Of a stretch of DNA of 64,000 bases, positions 49,481 through 58,651 are shown piece after piece (within the stretch, counting starts at the first letter, position 1; each line of letters begins with the position of its first letter). A program made the position numbers and the translations under genes. The notes below the pieces were generated by a model. It had not been told where the DNA came from. It did not search any database and saw only the letters and a list, made by a program, of their open reading frames with translations. Source of the DNA: Bacteroidales bacterium. GTDB lineage: Bacteria; Bacteroidota; Bacteroidia; Bacteroidales; UBA932. Location of the stretch: positions 1 through 64,000 of the forward strand of contig JALCMP010000004.1 of assembly GCA_022648545.1 (NCBI GenBank). The letters are read 5' to 3'.

Positions 49481-49707
49481 AATTGCAAAGATAAACCCTG
49501 CAGAATGCAGATACAAATAAAACGAAGTCTATTTTCTTGCATTTGCTATTATCAGCAACCTATAAATAAGGTATTTACGACAGAACAGGAATTACAAATC
49601 TTGCGAAAACATTAAAGCATTAATAATTAGTCCATTACAGCAACAGAGGCCAACACTAATAGGTAACTGTTTAATAATAAGCCAATTATCCGCAAACACG
49701 ACAGCAA
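49440..49707. other. Non-coding gap between rpsF terminator and TPR gene
   Basis: No ORF of note. It holds the candidate small-RNA promoter (49486-49517) with its flanking inverted repeat. The remainder (49530-49707) is A/T-rich, and I see no further signal or a clear terminator for the TPR gene. Confidence 0.5.
49486..49517 (-). promoter_or_regulatory. Promoter of the candidate small RNA
   Basis: On the minus strand TTTG (49517-49514), 20 bases, TATCTTTG (49493-49486): full consensus. It is flanked by a 9-bp inverted repeat, ACTTCGTTT (49471-49479) and AAACGAAGT (49520-49528). Confidence 0.65.
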
Positions 49708-51393
49708 TCAAAAATCCATGGACTCATCTTCTTTTATAAGATCGGAAATTTTCCTTTTAAGTCTGCTTTTGCGTACATATATATTTTGAGGGGTATCATT
49801 CAATATAACACTCATTTCCTGCGGAGAGAATCCGGCATATATGAGATTCAGCAATTTTATATTATCCTCGCATATAGAAGGATAACTTTTTCTTATCTTA
49901 GAGATGGCTCCGTTGTTCTTTGCATCCACCACCTCTTCCATGGTCCTGAACATATCGGTTTCCGGAGAACGCAGCGATATGAGCTCATCAACTTTTTTTT
50001 GCAATTTTTTGGAAGAGCCGTATTGGTAATATGTCCCGGCGAGCTCCCTTACTTCCGCAAAACGATTTTCAAGCAATCCCTTAAGTTTCTTCTCATTTTC
50101 CTTATGCTCGTCCAGATCGTCCAGGAGTGCGTTTCTATATTTTGAAGCTTCTTCGGCCATTACCAGATATTCTTCGATTTTCTTGTTTTTTTCACGAATA
50201 CGGTTCCTGATATATGAAAAAATCATGAACGATATAAATATTACGGCCGTTATTACCAATAAGAAAATTATAAGCATGAGTCTATTCCTGATCTTAACGG
50301 CTTTATTTTCCATGACCAGCCTCCGGTTCCTGTATTCCTGTTCGATATCCCTTATAGACCTTACCTTGTCCGAAGAATTGATATCGTCCATTATCTCTGC
50401 GTATTTGCGATTATATTCGAGGGCCTTTTCATAATCTCTGTCCGACTGCGCAACCGAACATAAAAGAGAATAAATCCCGGCTTTCTCTACAGGCTTAAGA
50501 TCCGACGAAGCTGTCATGTATTTTTTGGCATACCCCGCGGCCTTTTTCCCGTCGCCTCTGTCCATATAAAGGCAGGCCAGCATAATATAATTATCCAAAG
50601 GCACGGTATCATGCGTATAAGTTTTGTATATATAAGAAAGATTATGCAATATTCCGTCTGAAGAAGCACCAATGGAAAATTTAACGCCTTCTATGGATGT
50701 CAGATAGGAAACATAAGAAACAGTATCGGCCAATTTCCGGGAAATCACAGCAGCGCGTGAATAATATGATACCGCCTTTATATTGGCACCAAGCATTCCG
50801 CACTCTTTCCCGGCAGATCCCAGAAGCCTCATGTACAAGCTGTTGCACGTATCGCGCTTTATAATTGAAACACCTTTCTCGTACATTGAAAGAGCTCTGG
50901 TAAAATTCATGCGTTCATGATAAAGTCTCCCCTTGTGCAAATATATCTGTGCCGAATAATACACTCCGGGATACCTCAGCCTGCCATTCCAATAACCGGC
51001 AAGAACATATTGTTCCATAGCTCCGTAATAATCGTCCCCTTTTTCAAGAAGACGTCCCAGATAATACCGCGACAGCATTTTCTCCCTTGCAGTACCATTA
51101 GATGAAAAATAGCCGGCGGCCTCCTTCATTTCGCTTTCGCCGATAAGAGGAAGTCCGCTTCTGTCGAGAGCCATTATATTGCATAAAAAAAAACGCGATT
51201 TTTCAGCAGTAGTGGAAATATCGCTCATTTTAACAGTATTTAATACTGCCAGCGCACTGTCGGGGTTATAAGATAAAAGACTATCCGCCTTTTGTACTGC
51301 AAGCATTACACCGGAGGGTCTGTCTCCACTGCACGCCACAGCCAAAAGGCAGGATAGTAGACCTGTAAATAATAAATTGCGAAAGGAATCCAT
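49708..51393 (-). CDS. TPR lipoprotein with cytoplasmic HTH domain
   Basis: A 561-residue protein: lipoprotein-like signal (LAVAC, Cys21), TPR-type helices (about 30-350), one membrane helix (about 371-395: MLIIFLLVITAVIFISFMIFSYI), a coiled coil (about 400-440), and a C-terminal LuxR-like HTH (CEDNIKLLNLIYAGFSPQEMSVILNDTPQNIYVRKSRLKRKI). It matches a Bacteroidales family of membrane-bound TPR regulators. The likely topology is an outside sensor with an inside DNA-binding domain. It starts directly at the pepD stop (TAGATG), so it is coupled to DUF4831-pepD. Confidence 0.82.
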   Translation of the reverse strand: MDSFRNLLFTGLLSCLLAVACSGDRPSGVMLAVQKADSLLSYNPDSALAVLNTVKMSDISTTAEKSRFFLCNIMALDRSGLPLIGESEMKEAAGYFSSNGTAREKMLSRYYLGRLLEKGDDYYGAMEQYVLAGYWNGRLRYPGVYYSAQIYLHKGRLYHERMNFTRALSMYEKGVSIIKRDTCNSLYMRLLGSAGKECGMLGANIKAVSYYSRAAVISRKLADTVSYVSYLTSIEGVKFSIGASSDGILHNLSYIYKTYTHDTVPLDNYIMLACLYMDRGDGKKAAGYAKKYMTASSDLKPVEKAGIYSLLCSVAQSDRDYEKALEYNRKYAEIMDDINSSDKVRSIRDIEQEYRNRRLVMENKAVKIRNRLMLIIFLLVITAVIFISFMIFSYIRNRIREKNKKIEEYLVMAEEASKYRNALLDDLDEHKENEKKLKGLLENRFAEVRELAGTYYQYGSSKKLQKKVDELISLRSPETDMFRTMEEVVDAKNNGAISKIRKSYPSICEDNIKLLNLIYAGFSPQEMSVILNDTPQNIYVRKSRLKRKISDLIKEDESMDF

Positions 51394-52848
51394 CTATTTT
51401 TCCGGGGCTTTTTCAAGCACGGCGGTAATGAATTTCCATAATTTGGCTACACTTTTTATTTCACATCTCTCCATTGGAGAATGCGGGGATTTTAAAGTAG
51501 GGCCGGTAGAAACCATATCCCAGTTCGGATATGTAGCCCCCAAAATGCCACACTCCAGTCCGGCATGTATAGACATTACTTTTGCAGGCTTTCCGAATAA
51601 TCCTTCATAGACGGAAATCATCTCTTTTAATATAGGAGATTCCATATTTGGATTCCAACCGGAATAGCCGCCGGAAAACTTCACTTCGGCTCCACCAAGT
51701 TCAAGAACGGACCTTATCTTCTCCGCAAGATTATATTTGGCGGAATCCACCGAACTCCTCATAAGAGTTATAACATGTACGGCTTTTTCATCCGTTGAAA
51801 CTATAGCCATATTATTGGAGGTTTCAACCATGCCGGGCATCTCATCGCTCATTCTTTCAACTCCGTCGGGACATCCGTATATTGCCTTTATTATATTAAG
51901 GGCATCTTTTCCGGATATAGCCGCAGCTGGAACCGCAACGGGAGAGACTTCGATCTTCTGATCTTTGTCGGTCGCAGAATATTCGCTTTTAACAGCTTCT
52001 GCTATTTCCGCAATCTTTTCAGATGCTTTGTCGTATTTATCAGACGGAACAGCTATTACTGCTTCACACTCGCGAGGAATGGAATTTCTCATATTGCCAC
52101 CGTTCATGCTCACAAGCACGGCACCCGTATCGCGTAAAAGAGGAAGGATGATTCTGGTCATAACTTTGTTGGCATTAGCCCGGCAGAGTATTATATCCAT
52201 ACCGGAATGGCCGCCTACGAATCCAGAAGCTTCTATCTTCAAAGCCTTGTATCCCGAAGGGATTCGTTCCCTGGAATAAGAGAAAGAAGCGTCGCAATCC
52301 AGTCCGCCGGCACAACCGACGTAAAGCTCTCCTTCTGTTTCCGAATCCAGATTTACAAGTATGTCGCCTCTCAGAAGGCCGGGTTTAAGAGCCCTGGCTC
52401 CGGTCATTCCCGTCTCTTCGTCAACTGTAAACAATGCTTCCAGAGGGCCATGGGACAAATCGGTCGATTCCAGCACGGCAAGTGCTACGGCAACGCCCAT
52501 GCCATCGTCGGCCCCAAGAGTAGTTCCGGTAGCGTAAACCCATTCTCCCTCTATTCTCGGCTGAATAGCATCTTTGGTAAAATCAAAGATAACATCGCCG
52601 TCTTTCTGAGGTACCATATCCATATGGCCCTGAAGGATTATCCCTTTTCTGTTTTCCATTCCGGGTGTTGCAGGTTTACGTATTATTACGTTGCCGGCTT
52701 CGTCCCTCACGGTTTCCAGGCCAAGCTTTCTGCCGAACTGATAAAGATAATCGGCCACCTTTTCCTCATGTTTAGACGGACGTGGGATTTTTGTAAGTTC
52801 ATAGAAATTCTTCCACACGCATTTTGGATCCAATTCTGTTATTTTCAT
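51394..52848 (-). CDS. pepD: Aminoacyl-histidine dipeptidase (peptidase D)
   Basis: A 484-residue M20C metallopeptidase that cleaves Xaa-His dipeptides in the cytoplasm. Zinc site: GHMDMVP (H75, D77), TTLGADDGMGVA (bridging Asp), DEETGMTGA (catalytic and ligand Glu), LVNLDSE, and the C-terminal HAGLECG histidine. The lid domain contains GGHSGMDI and GGNMRNSIPRE. It lies between DUF4831 (33 bases upstream) and the TPR-HTH gene (no gap). Confidence 0.95.
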   Translation of the reverse strand: MKITELDPKCVWKNFYELTKIPRPSKHEEKVADYLYQFGRKLGLETVRDEAGNVIIRKPATPGMENRKGIILQGHMDMVPQKDGDVIFDFTKDAIQPRIEGEWVYATGTTLGADDGMGVAVALAVLESTDLSHGPLEALFTVDEETGMTGARALKPGLLRGDILVNLDSETEGELYVGCAGGLDCDASFSYSRERIPSGYKALKIEASGFVGGHSGMDIILCRANANKVMTRIILPLLRDTGAVLVSMNGGNMRNSIPRECEAVIAVPSDKYDKASEKIAEIAEAVKSEYSATDKDQKIEVSPVAVPAAAISGKDALNIIKAIYGCPDGVERMSDEMPGMVETSNNMAIVSTDEKAVHVITLMRSSVDSAKYNLAEKIRSVLELGGAEVKFSGGYSGWNPNMESPILKEMISVYEGLFGKPAKVMSIHAGLECGILGATYPNWDMVSTGPTLKSPHSPMERCEIKSVAKLWKFITAVLEKAPEK

Positions 52849-52881
52849 GATAACAATGTATTTTATTAATTATACAACTGA

Positions 52882-53964
52882 TTATTTCACTGCTATGTTC
52901 AAGGGGAAAGAAAGCATTTTCCCGAACTGATACACCGGCAAACGCAAATTCAGCAAAATTCTGCGATTATCGGAGATCTTAAGGGAAACCACCTCGGGCT
53001 GCCTGTAATAAATTGTCCCGCCCTTAAATGATTCTCCGGAGACATTCTGCCCGGCGGCCGATATTTTTCCGTCTTTTGCGGAAAATTCCATTATTACGGG
53101 ACGTCCCGACAAATTATCAGCAGGCAGAAGTCCATCCTTGTCGGATATTCTGAATGCTATATAAATCTGATTGCTTCTTGATTGATCGGGAACCACTTCA
53201 AAATAAGCGGTCTGTTCATTCTTTACCGTTTCGCCGATAAACAGGCTCATATATTGTTTTTCCAGCTTGTCTATTTCCGAAAGGACGGCTCCCATCGCCT
53301 GACCGCTGTATGTGGCATCAGTATTGCCGGTAATAATATCTATCCTTTTCTGCCTCAATTTAAAAATCAGGTCGGCAGTTTCAGAAGCCTTTTCATCGAG
53401 ACTTTTCTCCACTATCTGCGACTGACGGACAGGAACCTTTTTAAATCCGTCCGCTGTCTTTTCGCTTTTATATAGTACTGAAGAACGTCTGCCAAGGTTC
53501 GAAACAAGGATATTCCCGGAAAAATCGCTTTTCGCTTCGGTTGCAGGAAAACGCCATTTCGCCACGCCTGTCTCATAAGGATCCCCAGCTGCAACAAGTC
53601 CCTGGGTAGAGAAATTAAGGAAATTCAGAGCAGCCGTCTTCGAACCTCTCAAAGACAGGGCTATTTTATAAGCCGGATCTATTTCTGAAAAAGGTTCAAC
53701 TTCTAAGGATTTTATATTATATGTCTGTTTGTCCTGCAATCCCGCTTTAACGCCCAGATACTTTTCGGCATATTCGGCATAAGGGCCGGCGGTAAAATAT
53801 TCACGTTCCGCAGTAACCTTAAGCGAAACGACGGTCCTTGGCAAAGAATAAACTACAACGCCGTCCGGCAATTGTTCACCTTTGGAAAATATCTGTCCTC
53901 TTGCATTAAAGGAAGCGGCAAAGGCCAATACCATGGCTGCCAGCTTGTAACAATTGATTTTCAT
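52882..53964 (-). CDS. DUF4831 family secreted protein
   Basis: A 360-residue exported protein of unknown function. Signal peptide about 1-23 (ending FNARGQI). The pattern VVVYSLPRTVVSLKVTAEREYFTAGPYAEYAEKYLGV near residue 35 is the hallmark I associate with DUF4831, common in Bacteroidales. The middle includes SLDEKASETADLIFKLRQKRIDIITGNTDATYSGQAMGAVLSEIDKLEKQYMSLFIG. It heads the run DUF4831-pepD-TPR/HTH and has a TAACTTTG promoter. Confidence 0.75.
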   Translation of the reverse strand: MKINCYKLAAMVLAFAASFNARGQIFSKGEQLPDGVVVYSLPRTVVSLKVTAEREYFTAGPYAEYAEKYLGVKAGLQDKQTYNIKSLEVEPFSEIDPAYKIALSLRGSKTAALNFLNFSTQGLVAAGDPYETGVAKWRFPATEAKSDFSGNILVSNLGRRSSVLYKSEKTADGFKKVPVRQSQIVEKSLDEKASETADLIFKLRQKRIDIITGNTDATYSGQAMGAVLSEIDKLEKQYMSLFIGETVKNEQTAYFEVVPDQSRSNQIYIAFRISDKDGLLPADNLSGRPVIMEFSAKDGKISAAGQNVSGESFKGGTIYYRQPEVVSLKISDNRRILLNLRLPVYQFGKMLSFPLNIAVK

Positions 53965-53989
53965 GATCGTATAATTATATAATCTCTAA

Positions 53990-53997
53990 CAAAGTTA
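53990..53997 (-). promoter_or_regulatory. -7 element of the DUF4831 gene
   Basis: TAACTTTG on the minus strand, 25 bases before the ATG at 53964. It is back to back with the glycosyltransferase promoter. Confidence 0.5.
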
Positions 53998-54020
53998 CCA
54001 TTTTTTGACGGAAAAAAGCA

Positions 54021-54028
54021 TATATTTG
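54021..54028 (+). promoter_or_regulatory. -7 element of the glycosyltransferase gene
   Basis: TATATTTG, exact consensus, 35 bases before the GTG start at 54064. Confidence 0.5.
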
Positions 54029-54063
54029 CCGTATTCGGTTCTAAAAAACCTCAAAGACCAAAA

Positions 54064-55254
54064 GTGAAAACTGCAATAGTCATACTTAACTGGAACGGGA
54101 AAAAATTCCTCTCGGAATACCTTCCGATACTGTTAAAGAAAACCTCAAAAGAACTCCGCAAGAAAAAGGACGGCAGCTCGGTAATAGTCGTCGACAACGG
54201 TTCGGAAGACGATTCCGTAGAATGGATGAAAAAAACATTCAGGACAGCTCCGGCGAAATCGATGCTGGCTGACGGCGGAGAAGACATTCCTCCCGAACTT
54301 TATATAATTGAATTCGACAGAAATTACGGTTTCAGCAAAGGATACAACAAAGCTTTCGAAGAAATACATGCAGAATATTATCTCCTGTTAAATTCCGACG
54401 TAAGGGTATCCGAAGGATGGCTGGAGGTATTGAATGACTATATGGACCTGCATCCCGATATTTCCATATGCATGCCCAAGATTTTGTCTGAATTCAGGCA
54501 CAGGGAGATAATGGACGGCAAACTGGAAAAAGAAAAGTTCGAGTATGCCGGAGCGTGCGGAGGTTTCATAGACAAATTCGGATTCCCCTTCTGCCGGGGG
54601 AGGATATTGTCCTGCATAGAAGAAGACGAAGGTCAGTACGATACTCCTGCAGAGATTTTCTGGGCCTCCGGAGCCTGTCTTATGATAAGGAGCGAAGTGT
54701 ATGATTCCCTGGGAGGTCTGGATGAAGCATTCTTTGCCCATATGGAAGAAATAGACATGTGCTGGCGGGCAAAACTCGCAGGTCATAAGATTTTTGTGGT
54801 ACCCCAAAGCGTGGTCTACCACGTAGGAGGAGGAGCATTGCCCAACAATTCCCCAAGAAAGTTATACCTGAATTACAGGAACAATCTGCTGATGCTCTAT
54901 AAAAATATTCCCGGGGAAAAAATGCTTGAAGGGAAAACGGACAAGTATAAGGCTCTTGCTGCGGAAAGGAAAAAACGCAGATTTATAACAATACGCAAGA
55001 TAATAGACGGGCTTTCCGCATTTGTTTACATTTTACAGGGGAATTGGGAATATGCCAGAGCCGTATATAAAGCACATGCCGATTTCGAAAAGACGAAACC
55101 GGCAGTGAAAATATCTGAAATAAAAAATATCCCTCAATCAAATATGCCTTTGCCTTATTACGGCAAAAGCATAATAATAAGTTTTTTTACGGGGAAGAAT
55201 AAATTTTCCGTACTGCACTTCCCCGCAATACGCAAATCCATTAGGAATCTATAG
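54064..55254 (+). CDS. Family 2 glycosyltransferase
   Basis: A 396-residue GT2 enzyme, probably peripheral at the inner membrane. The GT-A domain has TAIVILNWNGKKFL, VVDNGSEDDSV, RNYGFSKGYNKAF, the metal-site LLNSDVRVSEGW, WASGACLMIRSEVYDSLGGLDEAFFAHMEEIDMCWRAKLAG and YHVGGGAL. This resembles rhamnosyl- and related cell-envelope transferases; donor and acceptor cannot be told. The start is GTG at 54064, since the homology begins at once. Its 3' end overlaps the convergent PII-like gene by 14 bases. Confidence 0.9.
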   Translation: MKTAIVILNWNGKKFLSEYLPILLKKTSKELRKKKDGSSVIVVDNGSEDDSVEWMKKTFRTAPAKSMLADGGEDIPPELYIIEFDRNYGFSKGYNKAFEEIHAEYYLLLNSDVRVSEGWLEVLNDYMDLHPDISICMPKILSEFRHREIMDGKLEKEKFEYAGACGGFIDKFGFPFCRGRILSCIEEDEGQYDTPAEIFWASGACLMIRSEVYDSLGGLDEAFFAHMEEIDMCWRAKLAGHKIFVVPQSVVYHVGGGALPNNSPRKLYLNYRNNLLMLYKNIPGEKMLEGKTDKYKALAAERKKRRFITIRKIIDGLSAFVYILQGNWEYARAVYKAHADFEKTKPAVKISEIKNIPQSNMPLPYYGKSIIISFFTGKNKFSVLHFPAIRKSIRNL

Positions 55255-55528
55255 TCCACGTAAAGAAACGCAATCCCATTGCCTCCGATTTTGCGTCGAG
55301 ATCCTTCAACTTCGCTTTCAACGAAGGTATGAGCGAATCATCAGCAAAAATCAACAATGCGGAATTAAGAGTAGGCCAGGCATGGTCCCCCAAATGAGGT
55401 TCTCCCCTGAAACTGCCCTTTCCCTTTACTGTTTCCCAGTAGGTATAGCCGCGGATTTGTGATCTTTCCATTATGTCTATTATCTCTTCGTGATATGCCT
55501 GATTATATGAAATGAATATCGCTTTCAT
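55241..55528 (-). CDS. Small PII-like protein
   Basis: A 95-residue protein with the beta-alpha-beta pattern of PII-like ferredoxin folds: MKAIFISYNQAYHEEIIDIMERSQIRGYTYWETVKGKGSFRGEPHLGDHAWPTLNSALLIFADD...LRFFTWTIDS. The RGYTYWE and GxHAWPxLNS blocks match a small family found in Bacteroidota, usually unnamed or labelled nitrogen-regulatory-PII-like. A nucleotide-binding role is a guess. It starts eight bases after the RND pump and ends the tetR-tolC-MFP-RND transcript. Confidence 0.7.
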   Translation of the reverse strand: MKAIFISYNQAYHEEIIDIMERSQIRGYTYWETVKGKGSFRGEPHLGDHAWPTLNSALLIFADDSLIPSLKAKLKDLDAKSEAMGLRFFTWTIDS

Positions 55529-55536
55529 GATTCTCT

Positions 55537-58500
55537 TTATTTTAATTCCTTTTTTCTAAGTCTCTTGATTCCGTTCCCGGCAAATACACAATACATTGTA
55601 GGAACTATGACAAGGGTTACCAATGTAGATATGGAAAGTCCCCAAGCCACGGACAATCCCATACCGCGCCACATCTCGGAACCTTCTCCACGCCCCATTG
55701 CAAGAGGCAGCATACCAAGGACTGTGGTAAGGGTGGTCATAAGAACCGGCCTCAAACGTGATCTACCTGCTGTAACTACTGCATGAGCAACACCGAGTCC
55801 CCTTTCGCGGCAGAGTCTTATATAGTCTATGAGCACTATACCATTTTTCACCACAATTCCGAGCAACATCAGCAATCCAATCATGGACATTACGCTCAAA
55901 GGTGTATTATTTATAACTAGCCCCATTATAACGCCTACAAGAGCGAATGGTATTGAAAGCATTATGACAAAAGGATATGTAAGCGATTCGAATTCCGCAG
56001 CCATAACTATAAAGACCAAAATCAATACAAGGAGCATTAGAGTTATTATATCCGCATAAGTACTTTGCTGGTCTTCGTAAGTTCCTCCGAAATCCCATGT
56101 TATGCCGGTCGGCAGATCTATGGAATTCATATCGTCGGTGGCTATTTGTATAAGATCGCTCAGCGCCATATTCGTAGGAACCATAGCAGTGACGGAAACA
56201 ACCCTTTCACGGTCTTTCCTTTCAATGGTAGGAGGAGTCATGTTTTCTACAATATCGGCCACATCCCTTACTCTTACACCATTGCCGCTATTATTGTAAA
56301 TTATGATATTCTCTATATCCTCGAGAGATTCCCTGAACTGGGGTGCGTATCTTACTATTATATCATATTCATCACCCTGTTCACGATATTCGGAAGCGGT
56401 AACACCATTAACCCTGTTTCTCAGGTATGTTGAAGCCGTAGTTATATCCAGGCCGTTCATTGCAAGTTTTTCCCTGTTGAATACCACATGATATTCCGGC
56501 GTATACTCGTCCCTGCTTATAACAACCTGATTTATGGATTTATTGCTCATCAATTTTGATTTCACACTTGCGGCAACCGCATCTGTATTTGCAAAATCAT
56601 ATCCGTAAATATCTATTTCGACCGAACCTTGTCCGCCCATTCCTCCCTGCTGGCCTCCCATTACAGAGAATGTCCTTATTAAAGGATACTTATGAAGATC
56701 CTTACGCATGCTGGCGCATATCTCGTTAAGGTTCCTTTTCCTTTTTGCAGGTTTTACGACACGTATATTAAACGATATTATATTTGTACCGTTGTCGCGA
56801 AGCGAAGCGAACGTATTATCCGAATTAGCAGAGCCTTCGGAGAAGTTACATACTTCTATTTCAGGATAATCCCTTATAAAATCATTTGTAATCCTCTTAG
56901 AAAGGGCTCTTGTAATATCCTGTCGCGTTCCCGTAGGAAGTTTTATATTTATCGTAACTCTTGAATTATCCTGTGCCGGAAAGAATTCGGTCTTCATCAT
57001 AGGGCCAAGAATAAAAAGCGAAGCCAGAAAGATTACAAGCGCGGATGAAAGCACCAGGCTTCTGTGATGTACAGCCCAGCCCAACAATTTCGCATATCCG
57101 TTGTTCAAGCTTTCGATCCCCCTGTTTATTACCCCGAACACAACCCTGTGAAATTTGCTTTCCTTATGTTTTAATTTAAGCATCTTGGAGCATAACATAG
57201 GAACCAGAGCCATTGCGGAAATCAAAGATACCAGCATTATAATACTAACGGTCCATCCCAGCTGCCTGAAAAGGACACCGGTCATACCCTGAACCATAGT
57301 CAGCGGCAGGAATACGGCAAGCATCGTCAGAGTTGAAGCAATGATGGAAATGGCAACCTCGTTGGTTGCATAAACCGAAGCCTGCGCAGGCCTGCTGCCC
57401 CGCTCTATATGCGTGGTTATATTCTCGAGCACCACTATGGCGTCATCCACTACCATACCTATGGCTATGGAAAGGGAACTCAGTGATATTATGTTCAACG
57501 TATTCCCCGAGGCCAGCAGATATATAAGAGAGGCCAGCAACGAAATAGGAATAGTCAATATGATTATGAATGTCGCTCGCCATCTGCCGAGGAATATAAA
57601 TACCACCAACATTACTATGAGGAACGTAATTAATATGGTTTCCTTCAAACTGTCTATGGTATTTACAATATTGTCGGAAGTATTTATTATCACCCCCAGC
57701 TTTACGTCTGAAGGAAGCTTCTTTTCAAGAGAAGGCAATTTAGACATCACCTGCTTTGATATAGAAACGGAATTTGCCCCGGACTGTTTTTGGATAATTA
57801 TAATTCCGCCTTTCTTGTTATTTACATACGCTTCCTGAGTTCGTTCTTCCAAAGTATCCTTTATAGTGGCAACGTCCTTCAAATAAATATTCTTTCCTCC
57901 TGTACTACTTATTACGATATTCTTAAGTTCGGAAGGATCTGTAAATTCCTGCTGTACCCTGAGTGAATATGTATTGGACCCTATGTCTATGCTTCCGGAA
58001 GGAATATTCCTGTTGTTCTTGCCTATAACAGAGGCTATGCTTTCAACGGATAAATTATATGCGGATAACTTATAAGGATCGCAGTAAACCATAATTTGCC
58101 TTTTTGGTATACCAGATATGGACACCGCTCCAACACCATTTATTCTCGCAAGCGGATTTACCACGGCATCAGTCAAAATCCTGTAAAGACCAGGTTCGCT
58201 CTCCTGTGATGTTACCGATAATATTAATATAGGTATATCGTCAGTACTGAATTTGAAGAGAACTGGATTTTCAGCATTATCCGGAAGGGATGATTTTATC
58301 ACGTCAAGTTTATCCCTTATGTCATTGGTCGCCACATCCGGATCAGTTCCATAATTAAATTCCAAAGTTACTACTGAAACATTTTCTCTGGATTGTGAAG
58401 TAATATGTTTTAGATTGGAAACGCTGTTTAGTCCGTTTTCCAATACCTTGGTTACGTTGTTCTCTATATCCGAAGCACTTGCCCCGGCATAATATGTGAC

Positions 58501-58641
58501 CACCATTATTTGATCCATATCTATTTCGGGATAAAGATCTATTGGCAGTTTCATCAAAGAGAAAATACCAAAGATGGCTATAGCCACAAAAATAAGCGCA
58601 GTGGTAATAGGTCTTTTAACAGCTGTTTGATATAAACTCAT
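55537..58641 (-). CDS. RND efflux pump permease (HAE1/AcrB family)
   Basis: A 1034-residue inner-membrane proton antiporter with 12 membrane segments and two large periplasmic loops. The start MSLYQTAVKRPITTALIFVAIAIFG is typical; the proton-relay region reads SIAIGMVVDDAIVVLENI (Asp pair in TM4), and PTMYCVFAGNG closes the last helix. The porter domain has QQGGMGGQGSVEIDIYGYD. It is of the HAE1 drug/amphiphile type by overall pattern. Genes for the adaptor and outer-membrane factor lie directly upstream, giving a complete tripartite pump. Confidence 0.95.
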   Translation of the reverse strand: MSLYQTAVKRPITTALIFVAIAIFGIFSLMKLPIDLYPEIDMDQIMVVTYYAGASASDIENNVTKVLENGLNSVSNLKHITSQSRENVSVVTLEFNYGTDPDVATNDIRDKLDVIKSSLPDNAENPVLFKFSTDDIPILILSVTSQESEPGLYRILTDAVVNPLARINGVGAVSISGIPKRQIMVYCDPYKLSAYNLSVESIASVIGKNNRNIPSGSIDIGSNTYSLRVQQEFTDPSELKNIVISSTGGKNIYLKDVATIKDTLEERTQEAYVNNKKGGIIIIQKQSGANSVSISKQVMSKLPSLEKKLPSDVKLGVIINTSDNIVNTIDSLKETILITFLIVMLVVFIFLGRWRATFIIILTIPISLLASLIYLLASGNTLNIISLSSLSIAIGMVVDDAIVVLENITTHIERGSRPAQASVYATNEVAISIIASTLTMLAVFLPLTMVQGMTGVLFRQLGWTVSIIMLVSLISAMALVPMLCSKMLKLKHKESKFHRVVFGVINRGIESLNNGYAKLLGWAVHHRSLVLSSALVIFLASLFILGPMMKTEFFPAQDNSRVTINIKLPTGTRQDITRALSKRITNDFIRDYPEIEVCNFSEGSANSDNTFASLRDNGTNIISFNIRVVKPAKRKRNLNEICASMRKDLHKYPLIRTFSVMGGQQGGMGGQGSVEIDIYGYDFANTDAVAASVKSKLMSNKSINQVVISRDEYTPEYHVVFNREKLAMNGLDITTASTYLRNRVNGVTASEYREQGDEYDIIVRYAPQFRESLEDIENIIIYNNSGNGVRVRDVADIVENMTPPTIERKDRERVVSVTAMVPTNMALSDLIQIATDDMNSIDLPTGITWDFGGTYEDQQSTYADIITLMLLVLILVFIVMAAEFESLTYPFVIMLSIPFALVGVIMGLVINNTPLSVMSMIGLLMLLGIVVKNGIVLIDYIRLCRERGLGVAHAVVTAGRSRLRPVLMTTLTTVLGMLPLAMGRGEGSEMWRGMGLSVAWGLSISTLVTLVIVPTMYCVFAGNGIKRLRKKELK

Positions 58642-58651
58642 CTTCCTTTTA

